Shown: one piece after another, positions 33,242-46,700 of the stretch
Position numbering within the stretch: the stretch's first letter is position 1
Layout: each line of letters begins with the position of its first letter
Source: Gibbula magus
Taxonomy: Eukaryota; Mollusca; Gastropoda; Trochida; Trochidae
Length of the DNA stretch: 64,000 nt
NCBI GenBank assembly: GCA_936450465.1
Contig: OW388301.1
Span: 17,093,523-17,157,522 of the forward strand
Reading direction: 5' to 3'
Made by a program: the position numbers and the translations under genes
The notes under the pieces: model-generated
Told to the model about the DNA's origin: nothing
Seen by the model: the letters and a program-made list of their open reading frames with translations, nothing else
Databases searched by the model: none

Positions 33242-34329
33242 ATGGCATTGGTTCCACAAGCACTTGAAATGGCCACCTCAGTAACAACAGAGTCAAAGAA
33301 AAGGAAAAGAAGAAAGAATTTCACTGTAGAAGAAGAGTCTGTGATAGAGTCAATGTACCAAGAAAATGCTGAAATTCTAACACAGAAATTCAGCAATGAA
33401 GTAACCAATAGAGCCAAGATTGCCATTTGGCTAAAAATCACAGATTGTGTAAATGCCAAAGGTATCAGCCTCAGGACTGTTGACCAAGTTAAGGAGAAAT
33501 GGGGTAATATGGCGCAAAAAGCGAAGAAGACTTTCACAGAGTACAGATTGCAACAAAAGAAGACAGGGGGAGGACCGCCACCGCCAGAGATGAGCCAGAC
33601 TACATCACGGATCATAGAGTCTATGAAAGATACAGCTTCATTCAGCGGCGTTCCGGGAGGAATAGACAGTGAAATCATCCCGAATGGTAATAAAAATAAC
33701 TAGCTATGACTTCCCAGCGTGTTGTTAGCATGTAAAACACAATAAATAGGCTTGGTAGTTGGTATCATTATAAGCTGGTTTCAAAATAGATCTAGTACGT
33801 TCAGCTGTACGTTTTGGAAAACCCAAACAAATTACGTTTTTTCAACTAATGCTATCAACATGAGCAGCATAAATATACAGAAATACTATGAAATGGACTG
33901 TTTTATACCAATAAAACTATCAAATAGGTCTGAACTTACCAATGTAAGATATAATTCAACAAAATATCGGCTTCATCTCACTGCAACAGACAGCGTCCTT
34001 CCCAACATGTTTTGAACGGAAGAGGAAGTCACTGAACCTCAGTTATCCATTCGGACATTATAGTCTGTTTCATATATGTCAGACACTATGCAGGATTTTA
34101 CTGCCACTTCGAATCAGTTCCCTTTTGGATAATTGAACATGTTACCAAACAGTAATTATTTCGATCTCTTTAAAATATGAGGCAAATTTACTACACTACG
34201 ATAAATATATTAGAATTAGGCCTAGAAATGAAATAATATTTACAAAAAAATGTGAAAATAATTAGATGTATGAAAGTTTGTTATAAAATCAGTGTCAGTT
34301 AGAAATTCAGTAGTGCTAGTTATTTACTA

Positions 34330-34392
<63 letters not shown>

Positions 34393-35481
34393 TACACTTT
34401 ACCAAGTATTCACAATCATTATGTTTTATTTTGGTTTAAAATTCCTATATATATTTAGGTCACCAACAATCAATGATTTTACTGCCACTTCATATATGTT
34501 TCATTTGAATCAATTTATTGTGATATCTAAAATGTTGAAATATAAATATTAAAATAATTAATTGATTATTGGTATGATTGAAAGTCTTGATAACATATAT
34601 AACAACAAATTTCGGCTAATTTCAACAGTGATTTATTCAATGATTGAAACTGGAAACAGTGAAAACATTACATTTGTCATTTAAAAAAAGTGTAAGTGTC
34701 ATTACGAAAGAATGTAGCATATGAAAAATATATATTTGAATTGTTAAATGTACAATGATTATAAAGCCATTTACACTGAACAAACCAATATATGTTATGC
34801 CATTTATTGCCTTAAATTAGAGTACAACCAAGCAGCATATGTTTTGGAAAGTTGGAAGCAAATGGTGATTTTACTGCAGCTTCAGCACTTATCACATCAA
34901 CACTCATAATATAACCTTTACTGATATTGCTTTTATTTCTTAAAAGAAAGACCTATTATATTTCCGTAAGAATATTTAACATTGAAAATTTAACATACCT
35001 GACACAAATTAACATTTCTTATATAGCTATTAACACAAAGATGAAATGTCGAGTAACACATATATACTAATATTTGCAGAATCACTCTATGATGACAGTA
35101 CAGAGTTGGCTTCAGTCCCTGTCCCAGAACCAAATGTGGTACCATCTACTTCCCAGGTACCCATCGAATTTGTGTGTTTACCAGTGACACAGGCACCAGC
35201 ACCAGTGGAACCCACTCCATCATCTAGCACAACAGTCTACCCTTCCCCGTCCATCGTAAAGAAGGCGAAGAAGTAAAGGTACAGTCAAGAAGATGTCCTT
35301 GCTATGCAGTACAAGGTACTTGAAGGACAACTACATCAGCAAGACCTGGAAAATAATAAAAACAAATCTGGAATCACAGAAACTGGCTCTTCAAATTGAA
35401 CTATTGCAGCGCTTACTTACACAACAAGAATTTGATGCAAATGCTGACCTTACAAAAATGTTCAAGTCAATGTTTGGATAA
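33242..35481 (+). pseudogene. Harbinger Myb/SANT-like DNA-binding protein (two exons)
   Basis: Exon 1 (33242-33686) encodes about 148 residues. After a basic start (SKKRKRRKNFTVEEE) comes a Myb/SANT-like tri-helix domain (AILTQKFSNEV-type helix, IWLKITDCVNAKG, VKEKWGNMAQKAKKTF). It belongs to the NAIF1/Myb_DNA-bind_5 type that partners Harbinger transposases for nuclear import and DNA binding. A GT donor after CCGAATG and an acceptor TATTTGCAG at 35071-35079 join exon 2 in phase 1 (ESLYDDSTELASVPVPEPN). The later C-terminal helix (KLALQIELLQRLLTQQEF ... MFKSMFG) lies after an in-frame TAA at 35274-35276 and a frame change near 35370. The gene is probably mildly damaged. Confidence 0.75.
34331..34389. 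repeat. (TA)n microsatellite
   Basis: About 59 bp of uninterrupted TA in the intron of the Myb-like gene. The intron also has two TGATTTTACTGC(C/A)(A/G)CTTC repeats near 34095, 34475 and 34867. Confidence 0.95.
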
Positions 35482-36409
35482 GATAGTTACTCCAGTGTTG
35501 TTATAAAAATGCCATTTGTAATTGCATAATGTTGTACTGTTGTTATCAAGTGTCTATACTGTGATAGCTGCTTATTTCAAATTATTTGTATTTAAATGAA
35601 AAGATAAATATAATCTTAGACTAAAGGAGACATTCGACTGTGTGGTCATTATCTCCCTTTGACCATGAGTTAATCATTGTGTTAAAGATTTAAGCAAGAC
35701 TGTAGGTAATATGTATGCATCTATGATAAATACACTTTTGCATGTTCATTAAATAACAATATGAAATCAACATTAAATGTAAACATCATATTGAAGGTCA
35801 AGTTGAGCAACAGGCCCTGGAAATATATAGAGATTTTTGTTCTCTGTTTATATTGAGTATTTACCAAATTGTTATATTTTCAATCAAAAATTGTTTATTT
35901 ATTGTTCCACAATTGCTTGAATAAAAAATATAATTTATTCACACAGAGTTCTATTTATTTTGTAAATAAATTGACTTGACTTGGTATTTTAACAAAATGC
36001 AGAACTATTACTGCTGACAGTGTACATTTATGATAGTCAAAGGGAGATAATCCACACTGTAAGAGATATTAGTAGATAGTATCTCCCTTTAACCACACAA
36101 CAGTCTTTGTGACTGTTATCAGAAGTAAAAACTCTTTTAAAAAAACAGTTTTTGTAATGTGTATTATCTTTTACATTAGATATCTAGTTATGCTTGTTAT
36201 TTTTAAAGCATGTGGTTCATCTACAAATAATAAGTTCTTCATGAGATAGTTATAGCCACATTAATTACAAATTTTAGGTAACATGTATGCATTTATGATG
36301 ATTTTTTACAGTTGATAAACACTTTTGCATGTTCATTAAATTTCAAAATGAAATCAACATGAAATGTAAATTTTATATTTAGAAACAATTTATGGAAAAT
36401 ATTATTTAC

Positions 36410-38216
36410 CTAGCGAGCAAAGAAAGTATTTGCTATGTGGTCTCTGATGGACTTTCCATCATTGCGCTGCCCTCTGTAATTCTCTAGTGGTGGCTGGGCC
36501 TGTATTACTGGAGCATCTTCACAATTCAATGCCTCATTATGCAGGAGGGCTATGTTGTGTAAAATAGCGCATGTGAGGATGACTTTACAGACTTTCTCTG
36601 GCTTCATGCGGATCTATAACAATACATGTTATATAAACACATCAGTAAATGTTCAATTTTGTGAAATTATACTCCAAATATGTTTTTACATATAAGAATA
36701 TTACATTAACCATGTGCAGTATTAAATAATGTTTTGCCAGTAATGAGAACAGAGAACATCATGAGATGGTAGTTATTCCAATTGTTTTATACCGGTATTC
36801 AATTGATAAAAAATACACTATTACAAGTACTCACCTCAGAATGAAGAACATGAAATCTTCTTTTAAGTCTCCCAAAGGTCCTTTCAATTGTGACCCTTGT
36901 GCCACAGAGTCTATCATTAAACCTCTGTTGAGGGTTCCCTTGTTGGTGGAGGTATGGGGTCAGAAGGTACGGTCTGCATGTAGAGAAAAAATCAAAATGA
37001 TAGAATTTTGGGGTTAATTTGCTGTATTTGATGTACTTTATTGTATTTCATTTAAGGTAATTGAAATTCGATGAAATTACTGTTTAAAAAAATACCAAAC
37101 TGTACTGTACCAGTTAATACTTTGGGAATCATTAATGTAAGATTTTAAATGAAATCTAATTAAAAAATTAACTTACCGGCATGGATATCCACTGTCTCCA
37201 AGGACAAATCCATCAGAAATCCTGGTGTGATTTGTCTCCAAATGTTGTCTCAAGTTTGAAGTTCTGAAGATATGGCTATCATGAGTGGATCCAGGCCAGC
37301 TGGCATACAGGTTGGTGATAATGCCTGTTAAAGCAAAATATACCATTATATTTTCTAATTAAAAAAAAAGAGCAATTTGAAATAATTATTTTAAAACATT
37401 TTAATAACAAGAAAAACACCACCATGTTCATCTCATTGGCTTTAAAATAAGTGCCTTGCAATATTCACCACAATGCAGTTGCAAGTTTAATTACTTTTCC
37501 CATACAGACTATAACACAGTACTTCCAAGGGAGCTCACTCTCATACTTTGTTTTTACTTCCGACTGTTGACACAGTTTTCAAACATGTATATTGAAGTTG
37601 GAAACATGAATCCTTTCCCAAATTACGTAACAAGTTAACATTGCAAGTAAGTTTAAAATGTTCATGAGTTGTTTACAAACCTTTGTCATCACAATGATGC
37701 TGTGCCAGCCTTTACGGTTCACATACGCTGGCTCATCCTGTGTTGGGGCTTGGATTCTGACATGCGTGCCGTCTATGCAACCAATAACATTGGGGAAACT
37801 TCCTAAATTAAAAAACCCTTCCTTGATTCGATCTTTCTCCATCTCTGTTGTGGGCCTCTTAATGAATTGTTTTTTCTTTCTTATGAGTGCATCGCACACG
37901 CTGTCAACCGCCCTAGACACAGTTCTTTTGTCAAGGCCAACGGTGTCTCCCACAACTTGTAGGAAACTGCCGCTGGCCAAGAACCGCAAGGTGACAAGCA
38001 CCTGTAATTCAACGCTGAGGGCATGATTCCTGTTAGCTGCCTCTTCAAGTCATCTTCAACTAAAGAAATAATATAGTTGATTGAATCCCTCCTAAATCTG
38101 TACCTCTTGTGTAACTCTTCATTAGTAAACTCAAACATAAAATTTCTGAATTCTCTTGGTTTTCTTAAATGCCACACATTGATAAAAGCAGCATTAGGCT
38201 GTATCATGAATGCCAT
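36410..38216 (-). pseudogene. Harbinger DDE transposase (HARBI1-like), four exons
   Basis: Exons on the minus strand: 37681-38216, 37177-37324, 36835-36973 and 36410-36613, all with GT-AG borders and about 1027 nt in total (~342 residues, the usual HARBI1 size). The start is MAFMIQPNAAFINVWHLRKP. The catalytic core shows NVIGCIDGTHVRIQAP and YVNRKGWHSI (first Asp), WPGSTHDSHIF and LGDSGYPC (second Asp region), and RVTIERTFGRLKRRF (Glu). The C-terminus is KVILTCAILHNIAL ending HIANTFFAR. A one-base frameshift near 38030 (between RQLT and NRNHALSVELQ) is the only obvious lesion, so the copy is young. Nothing else coding lies in 35482-36409. Confidence 0.87.
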
Positions 38217-38423
38217 GTTGATAGCATGGAAGACCTAATGCTAATTGTAACGTTAGTGAGCTAATGTACCCCCTCCCCCTCCGTTAAAGTTAACATTGCC
38301 TTAACGGGCCGTTAGTGTTAACGGGGCTTTCAACAACAGGCTTTCGTTAAGTTAAAGTTAACAGACCGTTAAAAAATAGTTAACGGTCCGTTAAAATTTA
38401 ATGGGCTTTTGAACAACCGGGCC

Positions 38424-38640
38424 CAGAAATGAAAATGTTATACTCAGCTTAGCGCTCTTTTTAAAACATGCTGTCACCCTAAGAAGCAATCTATTATCAG
38501 AACTGTAATTTGTTGTAATGTACATTTATGTATCATAATAACATAATGTAAATGTATAATACTTGTATATGGGCCGGAGGCCTCAAGTACAATAAACATC
38601 TTTGACTTGACTTGACTCCCATGTTCTGACGCAATTCAGT
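38424..38640 (+). pseudogene. LINE 3' end, final part
   Basis: Resumes after the Harbinger insertion with RNENVIQLSLALFLKHA and ends in a stop near 38508. The 3' UTR carries TATGGGCCGGAGGCCTCAAG, shared with 50755-50775, and a terminal (CTTGA)n-type tail near 38605-38617. Confidence 0.7.
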
Positions 38641-38689
38641 AAACCAATTAAGATGTCCAACAAAAGCTTTCGGCGCGAGAAGCTAGGGG

Positions 38690-38925
38690 CAGATAGCTCC
38701 AAACAGTTATCCTTTGTCTGTTCCGAATGCTTTCAAAACAGCGACCCTTTAAAAAATATAATGTAATTGGTCAGCTAGACTGGGCTTTGGCTGCGCTAAA
38801 CTGGTTCGGAACACGCGCCTATACAGGATGTTCTCAGACCTTATGGCGAGGAATCTACAGAACCTATTCGTATCCCGGTAGATTTTATTCCACGGAACAA
38901 GGTCGATTTTAATCAGACTGGTGGT
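38690..38925 (-). repeat. Repeat related (inverted) to 28635-28835
   Basis: The complement contains CAGTCTGATTAAAATCGAC, TTCCGTGGAATAAAATCTACC and GGATACGAATAG, matching 28637-28705. The further inner part differs. No coding capacity. Confidence 0.55.
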
Positions 38926-41900
38926 TTTCAATGACAACACAAATAGTCATTCAACAGCAGGCGACAATTCAGATGATCTCCTCAAACATTCAGTTCATGT
39001 TTTTCTGTTCTTTTATTTTGCAATGATAAACGATTGAAGTATATATTAAAATTGCAAAGTTGATGAAATGCCTTCAACATATTGTGGCCTGAAAAATAAA
39101 TAATTATTGTTAAAGCGTTCAGGAATGTTTTCATCTTTGCAAGATAACATTAATCACAAAATATTAATTATAACACATTTGCTTTTGTTAACATGTTATC
39201 GATGCGGAAAAAAATTCTATTTTAGAAATGGGGATACAAATAAATACCTCATTGATTGCTACTGCTAAAACAAATTAAATTTAAATTTTTTAAAAATACC
39301 TCATTGATTTTGGCAAATGGCATATTTTTCTCAAAGTTTAAACTGAAATACACAAGACAATACGCTGCTCACGTCTACTGTTTTAAACAACAAATTGTTA
39401 ACGAATATGTTATATGAGTCATTTTCATGAAGAGTGTAAATTTCTGTCCGGAATAAAAAAAAAACCCATATATTTGTTGTACTTTTTCGTACTATTTTAA
39501 GTATTGATTATATAAAACATTGTTGAATGTACATATGAGGATAATCAAATAACTAATTTATTTTATATTTTATCTTTTAGAGATGTTTAATGGTGCCATT
39601 TTGCTCAATTTTTGTCATCATTTTGAAATAAAAAATAAACAGTAAATATTTGAAAAAGGTGTTCCGTAGACTGGTTAAGAACCAATGAAGTGAAAAATAT
39701 ATTGAACATTTCTTTTAAATTTAAAAAAAAAATGTTTTTACCCCATTTATGTGTGTCCCACAAAAAAAATGTCCTTACTGTTAGCAGACATCTGAACTTT
39801 AAGTCATAATTTGATTTTCAGTAAGGGAAAAGTTGATTGTAGGAATTTTTCATGTCCCTACTGTTACCATATTTTGGGCTTTATAAGATATTTTTGGAAA
39901 ACAATCTAAATTTGTATGTTAACTCTAAAAGCAGCACTTATTCAGCGAAAGCCGCACATATGCGTCGCCTGAAAGCATCCCTTATTCATCGAGTGACGCA
40001 TATATGCATTCTCACTGTTTTAATGCAGGAAACGCATTCTGTTCACGTTCGTAGCAATGTCAGTGAACACTTATTGCAGTCATAAATGCACAGTAAATGT
40101 ATTTGTTACATGTATTGTTTTAAATCGTTTACTGCACGTATATATTATAAAGACAAAACATACATGGAATGAATGCAAGTGAACATAACGTAATAACTTG
40201 ATCATTACCAGTAAACCATATAATATATTTCAATTGTATGTTGAGTTCGGTTGATGAAAGTGTCAGTTTGGGAATCTCATATAACAATACATCCGGTGTC
40301 ATTAGTGATGTCTTTTGATTCATTGGCACTAAATGCAAGATGCGGTATCAGTTACGGGATTGATACTTATACGAATACACATTCAATTAGAGTATAGAAA
40401 TAATTACATATTTGACATTGAAATAACAATATAGGGATCAAATCAGACGTAGACTAATCCAAGTTGAAAGACAGGTGACAGGTGCAGGACCAATGTAAAA
40501 CAAGCATATTATTGGACAAAATCACCCCTGTCTGTAGTGTTTTATGCAATCATGTTTGAGCATCTAATGTCAATGATGTCTTGCGCATGTACTTCAAATA
40601 CGATGTATGTTGACCGATGTTGAGTTTTAGATATTTCAAATATATTCAAGTATATAAACATCATTTATCTGTTTCATTAGTCCTCCTAGATCCTATTCAA
40701 TAGTTCCCTGTCATGCTGGCGTCCATGGAAAATCACGTGTCCCTCTCTGTGACAGGCTTCTCAATACACAACTTTTGTAAATGAACACATGTCAGTGGGA
40801 AATAAGATTATTGAAGATGTTTATATAACTTGTTCTTTTGTGTTCACTCTCAGTGGTAAATAAAACACGCTTTAATTACATTCATAAACTTGCTTGCATT
40901 ATTTTAGTGTTTTGACAGGATTAGAAGACTGGATTGTGCCACTTTAAATGGCTTACATACAAATTATCTAATTTCGTTAGATTATATGCAGGGACTCAAT
41001 GACTATGCTATATACAAAACACTTACAGTAAGAAGGATTTTTTAAAGAACACACATTCAGTTTGCTTCGTTATTCAGTCAGCTTGTCTGTTCTCAATTTT
41101 CAATTTGAGATATCTCAGAAGTAAACTGAATAGCAAACAGAAAAAAACGAAATGATTAATGATAATTAGTTAAAGGATGGCCGAAATATATTATGTTCTA
41201 TTGAATTATTAACTGCAATTGGTTCATTAGACTATTTTGTGAAAAACGAGACCCCGTTCATAGACTTCGTAGACATAAGATAAAATAAATGCTAATGAGA
41301 TATATGATGACAAAATGAAACCAAGATATGATAATATGAACAAAGTAAAGATGAGACAACGAAATCAGAGTGTTCGATGTTGTTGTTATTTTTGTTGGAG
41401 AATGTTTGTGTATAAAATAAAACAACAAACGTGAGATAAGCAGACGCCGGCGAAGTAGGCCCTACGGTAAGCAATCGACAATCAAAGCACATCACAACTG
41501 CTGATTTTGTAACATCGTTTATCTACCGACAACTAATTTACTAACAGTACATTACAACAATCAAAGCAACTCACCACATATTTTAAAACACCAAAAGAAG
41601 TTGGTTATCAACTATAATAATACGTCTACGAATCTACCTACGAAAACAGCACATCCCAATGTAACATTTTCCGATTTAGTTATCACTTATTAACACATTC
41701 AGAATCTAAAAGATAATAAAAAAATGTTTTCAATAACATGTGTGGTTAATCAAATCAAGTCAAATAAACATCGTATTAAATTGACATTTCAGCAAAAGTG
41801 TCAATTAATGTAAGAAACTTACCTTATAAATATATCCAAACGGACAATATGAATATCCAAATGCACATAAGACACAAATTGTAAACCTATAAATCCATCA

Positions 41901-43765
41901 ATGACAGTACTTGAAAACAGAAGATGGTCAAATACTGATCCTCATTCAGCAAAAGTCTTTTCGCAAATGGCAAGATAGAAAACCAAATGATTTTAAATTA
42001 AAAATAATTTCATTGGTACATTGGTATTTAATACAGAGTTTTAATTGGATAACTTGATAGAGATATGTTCCTTACTTTCATTGGCTGACAAAATCTAGGC
42101 TGAATGTCGCGTTAATTTAATGTTTATTTCCTATTTCATTTTTGTCACCAAGACAGGACGTTTGACAATAAACATTTATGACATGCCGGTCACCGACATG
42201 CCATTTGTTATATAATTACATGCCAGTCACTGACATGCCATTTGTTATATAATTGAATTGTTCCAGTAACCTTGTTTTCTGTACAAACATAATAACACTC
42301 CTTCCTTCTCACATACTAAGCTTCTATATGGTACCCTGAACTAAGAATTGTGTGTTGGTGTGCTGAAGTGACACATAAAGGCTATCAGACTATCTATTTA
42401 ACCATTTCGTTTTCATTAACGAGATGTTCATTAAGATGCTACTGGTAACATCATTCTTTCATTCGATAATGTTCGTTGTCTATATCAATCTGTGTTATCA
42501 TAATGTATATGTTTGCGTGTACAATGGAGCAATCTTAATGTAAATTTCATTGAGCTTGTTGACCAATCCAGGTCATGTATCTATTCATGAAAGTTAAGTG
42601 AAAATGGTTTGTATTGCATTACATCATATATAGAATATTTTAATTGACAAACTTCAAATACAGTAATATTTTAAATTAAATACACACAATGTTATTTATA
42701 AATCTGCAATGTTTTCTCGCTTTTTTGCACAGCCAATCGTTAAGTGTACATGAAATTATACCTACCATATTACTTTATTTATTAATACATATAAAACAAA
42801 ATTAACCTGCCGATTATGCAACATAATTTGATCAATTGGTGCTACTTAATCTCTCTACGCCCTGATTCCCGGGAGAGTCTTCTTCCCTTGTGTCAATGTC
42901 ACTTGAACTGTCATTTGGTTCATACAGGTAAGGCAAGGCATCGGTCACGTCACTTGAAGACAAACACTCCATGGAAAGTGATATTACAGCAGTTCCGCGT
43001 TTAATTGCAACAAACATACTATAGATAAGCGCAGACTGCACTCCAATTCAGCAGGCCCCAGTCGTTACAACCATATGAAATCCCTAGATGAATATTTAGG
43101 TAATCTGTTTATCGAAAATTTGGGTTGTTTTGATGAAGTATTCTGTCTTATATTAACAGTTTAAAAGTTTAAAAGAAAACGCGTTAAATTAACATTAGGG
43201 GTCATAGTGAGACTCCTCCACGTACGTCACAGCACGATACGCTTCAGTGACCACTGCCTGCCCATAAATATAAATGTAGGTAAATAAAGTGAGTATCACG
43301 ACGTTCATCGTTGTACATTGATTAAATAGACTTCTTAGCGGATTTTAAGTTTGGCAAACCTATATTATCATAGCACTGTACATTTCATATTTGTTCATCT
43401 GTAAGATCTGACAATATATCACTAACAAGCAGCAAATACATTCAAGATCTGATAGCTTAATGTTACATTATTTAGAATAGTTCCGTATCACCCATTTCCT
43501 GTCCACTTTTGATCGTTATGCAAGACACAACAAACAATCAGTCATATTTATGACTTGCAACACGCTCTCGCTAAATCAGAGGTGGCGAAGCCTAATTGGT
43601 CTCGCTACAGCCAGGTGCTAGTGGAGCTGACAGCCTAGGTGTTAAGCTGTTAATTACCTGTCGGCATTAATGAGTTAATTGACTTATTAAGCTGTGACTG
43701 AAAACATGTGCTTTCCAAGAGTTGAAGGGAGCATTCATTTAATATTGAATATTTTCATTAGAATT
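38926..43765. other. Mostly featureless AT-rich DNA
   Basis: Contains outlying satellite motifs (TGTCCTTACTGTTA at 39772, TGTCCCTACTGTTACC at 39853), a segment at 41370-41580 similar to 18945-19150, and a direct duplication at 42180-42255 (GACATGCCATTTGTTATATA twice). The minus-strand open frame 42832-43041 ends in an acidic segment (ALPYLYEPNDSSSDIDTREE). That one could be a gene fragment, but no domain is recognised. Confidence 0.4.
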
Positions 43766-46700
43766 GTCCTTACTGTTACTGTCCTTACTGTTACCTTACA
43801 AAAAGTTTAAGTAAAGACCACTCAAGTAACAGTATGGATTTTGTATTCTTCAAAATGATCTTGAAGACATGTTTATCAATATTTTGTTAAATCCTTCTCT
43901 TACATTCTAAGGAAAACATATAAAAACATTCCAAAGTTGACCAAGGAAAAAATATGTTTCATAAATTTGTTTTGCTGATTTCCAGCATCGTTTTGTAACA
44001 GTATAGACAAATTTCATAATAGTATTGACAGTATTCTGCCAAAACTATTTGATGATAGATGATTTGACTATAGATGATGTTTGATATTATTTACTTTCAC
44101 TGTGTATAAGCTTTCAAGTATATAAGTTTTGTATGTCATTGAATAATTGAATAAAAGATGAACACACATGAAAAGGTCATCAGTGTTTTAAGTAACAGTA
44201 TGGACAAAATTATTTACAACACATAAAAAATTGCTTTATTCGATTTTTAAAAAAATATTCATTATCCCCCGCCGCGCGTTTAGCGGGGGATATAGTATTG
44301 GCTGCGTCCGTCCGTACGTACGTACGTCCGTACGAAATGGAATAACTCAAATACTATTCACTGGATTCTTTTCATATTTTGCATAGGGGTTCATCATGGG
44401 AAGAGTAATGTTCATAGGTTTGTGACCTTGACCTTCATTTTAAGGTCACAACGAGACTTTGTTATTTTACCCTTGTCAGCGGGATATCTCATTAACCATT
44501 CCCTGGATTCTCTTCATATTTTACACATAGCTTCTCCAAGGTAAGACGACGGGCTGATTAGATTTTGGTGACCTTGACATTATTTTCAAGGTCACAGCGG
44601 AACTTTGAATTTTTCGACATGTTAATGTACATGTAAAGGTTGTCAGCGGGATATCTCAAGAACCATTCACCGGAATTCCATCATTTCTTACACAAAGCAC
44701 ATTCTAGGGAAGACGACGAGCTGATTAGATTTTGGTGACCTTGACATTATGTTCAAGGTCACAGCTCAACTTTGAATTTTTCGACATGTTAATGTACATG
44801 TAAAGCTTGTCAGTGGGATATCTCAAGAACCATTCACCGGAATTCCATCATTTCTTACACAAAGCACCTTCTAGGGAAGACGACGGGCTGATTAGATGTT
44901 AATGACCTTGACATTATTTTCAAGGTCACAGCGGAACTTTGAATTTTTCGACATGTTAATGTACATGTAAAGGTTGTCAGCAGAATATCTCAAGAACCAT
45001 TCACCGGAATTTCATCATATCTTACACAAAGCAAAAGGACTGATTAGATTATGGTGACCTTGACATTATTCTCAAGGTCACAGCGGAATTTTAAATTTTT
45101 CGACATGTTAATGTACATGTAGAGGTTGTCAGCGGGATATCTCAAGAACCATTCACCGGAATTCCATCATATCTTACATAATGCACCTCCTAGGAAAGAC
45201 AAAGGGCTGATTAGATTTGATGACCTTGACATTTTTGTCAAGGTTACAGTGGAGCTTTGACTTTTTCGACAAGTTTGACAGTCGATTTTGCTGATCTTGA
45301 CATTATTTTTAAATTTTGAAGTATTAATTTTCGGCGGGGGATCATGTCACCTTAGTGACAACTACTTGTTTATTCTTTATTTACTTTTAATGATAACATT
45401 TTGGGAAATTAAGTGTTTTTGTAACAGTATTGACAATAAAAGGTAACAGTATGGACAATTCTTTTCCAAACAAATATTTGTTCAACCTTTCATTAACTAT
45501 AAATGCGTTTGCTTCCTCAATGCATGTTGTCTATTGTTAAGCAATTTATAATTTAAGTCATCATTGGTTAATATCAAGTTTAATCTTGAATTTATCCATT
45601 AATATTTCAGGTAACAGTATGGACATTGATAGGTAACAGTATGGACAAACCAAAACCAAAACAAACTAATATTTATGCTCAGATGACGGATAGTTTCTAT
45701 AGTCTTTATGTATTGATTTTTAATTGTTAGAAACTTTAAATATTGCTGGAAAAATAAAACGTTCATCCAAATTATCAATGAAACTTGATTTTTGGTAACA
45801 GTAAGGACAATAAAAGGTAACAGTATGGACAATTCTTTTCCAAACACATATTTGGTCATCATTCAATTGACTATCAATGCGTTTGTTCCCCGAATGATGT
45901 CTATTGTTAAGCAATTTGAAATTTAAGTCAGCTTTGGTAAATATCATTTTTTTATTTTTTACTGTCAATTAAACTTTAATTTTGGTAACAGTATTAACAT
46001 TGAAATGTATTTAAACAGTATGGAAACTATCTATTCAAAACCAAAATGTATTAGAAAAAGATTTATCTATTAACATGATTTTTGTTTTTGTTTTTAGGAA
46101 ATGTTAAACTATTGTAAATTGTAGAAAAATATCTGCTTAAATAATTTCTTTTATAAATTAAACAGATTTCTTGTAACAGTATGGACATTGATAGGTAACA
46201 GAAGGGACAATTATATTGAAAACAAATTGATATTTACGCTCAGATTACTGATAGTTTCTATAGCCTTTATGTATTCTGTTCTAATAGTTCAAATGTTTAA
46301 AAACTGTAATTATTGCAGACGAAACCCCACTTTGATTCAGATTATCAATGAAACTTGATTTTTTTGGTAACAGTATGGACAATAGAAGGTAACAGTGGGG
46401 ACAATTCTTTTTCACAGAAATATGTTGTCATCATTCAATTAACTATCAATGCTTCTGGTTCCTTAATGCAATAAAGCAATTTGAAATTTAAGTCATCATT
46501 GGTAAATATCAATTTTAATTTTAATTTTCAATGAAACTTTTGGTAACAGTATGGAGATAAAAGACACATTATGGACAAACTACCTAAAAATCAATAATTA
46601 TTCATAACCAAATTATCTTTGAATATTTGTCTTAATTGATGTTAAATATGATACAAATATAGTGATATAATGATATGTTAAATCTAAAATTGTCAGTGAA

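Larger units (their letters stand above)
33022..38423. mobile_element. Full-length PIF/Harbinger transposon inserted in the LINE
   Basis: A 5402-bp element. Ends start GGCCCGGTTGTTCAAA on both sides, followed by degenerate TTAACGGNCCGTTAA palindromes in inverted orientation. CAG at 33019-33021 and 38424-38426 is a 3-bp target duplication, and removing the element restores the LINE frame (SS-R-NENV). It carries the two typical genes: a Myb/SANT-like protein on + and a DDE transposase on -. Confidence 0.93.

Noticed and set aside
33199..33678. 159-codon minus-strand frame
   Set aside because: Antisense of the Harbinger Myb-like exon, which has the recognisable domain on the + strand.
44263..45376. 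Autonomous Helitron
   Set aside because: No Rep/helicase coding and end signatures (TC...CTRR) not seen; only the hairpin/tandem-repeat plan is reminiscent of non-autonomous relatives.
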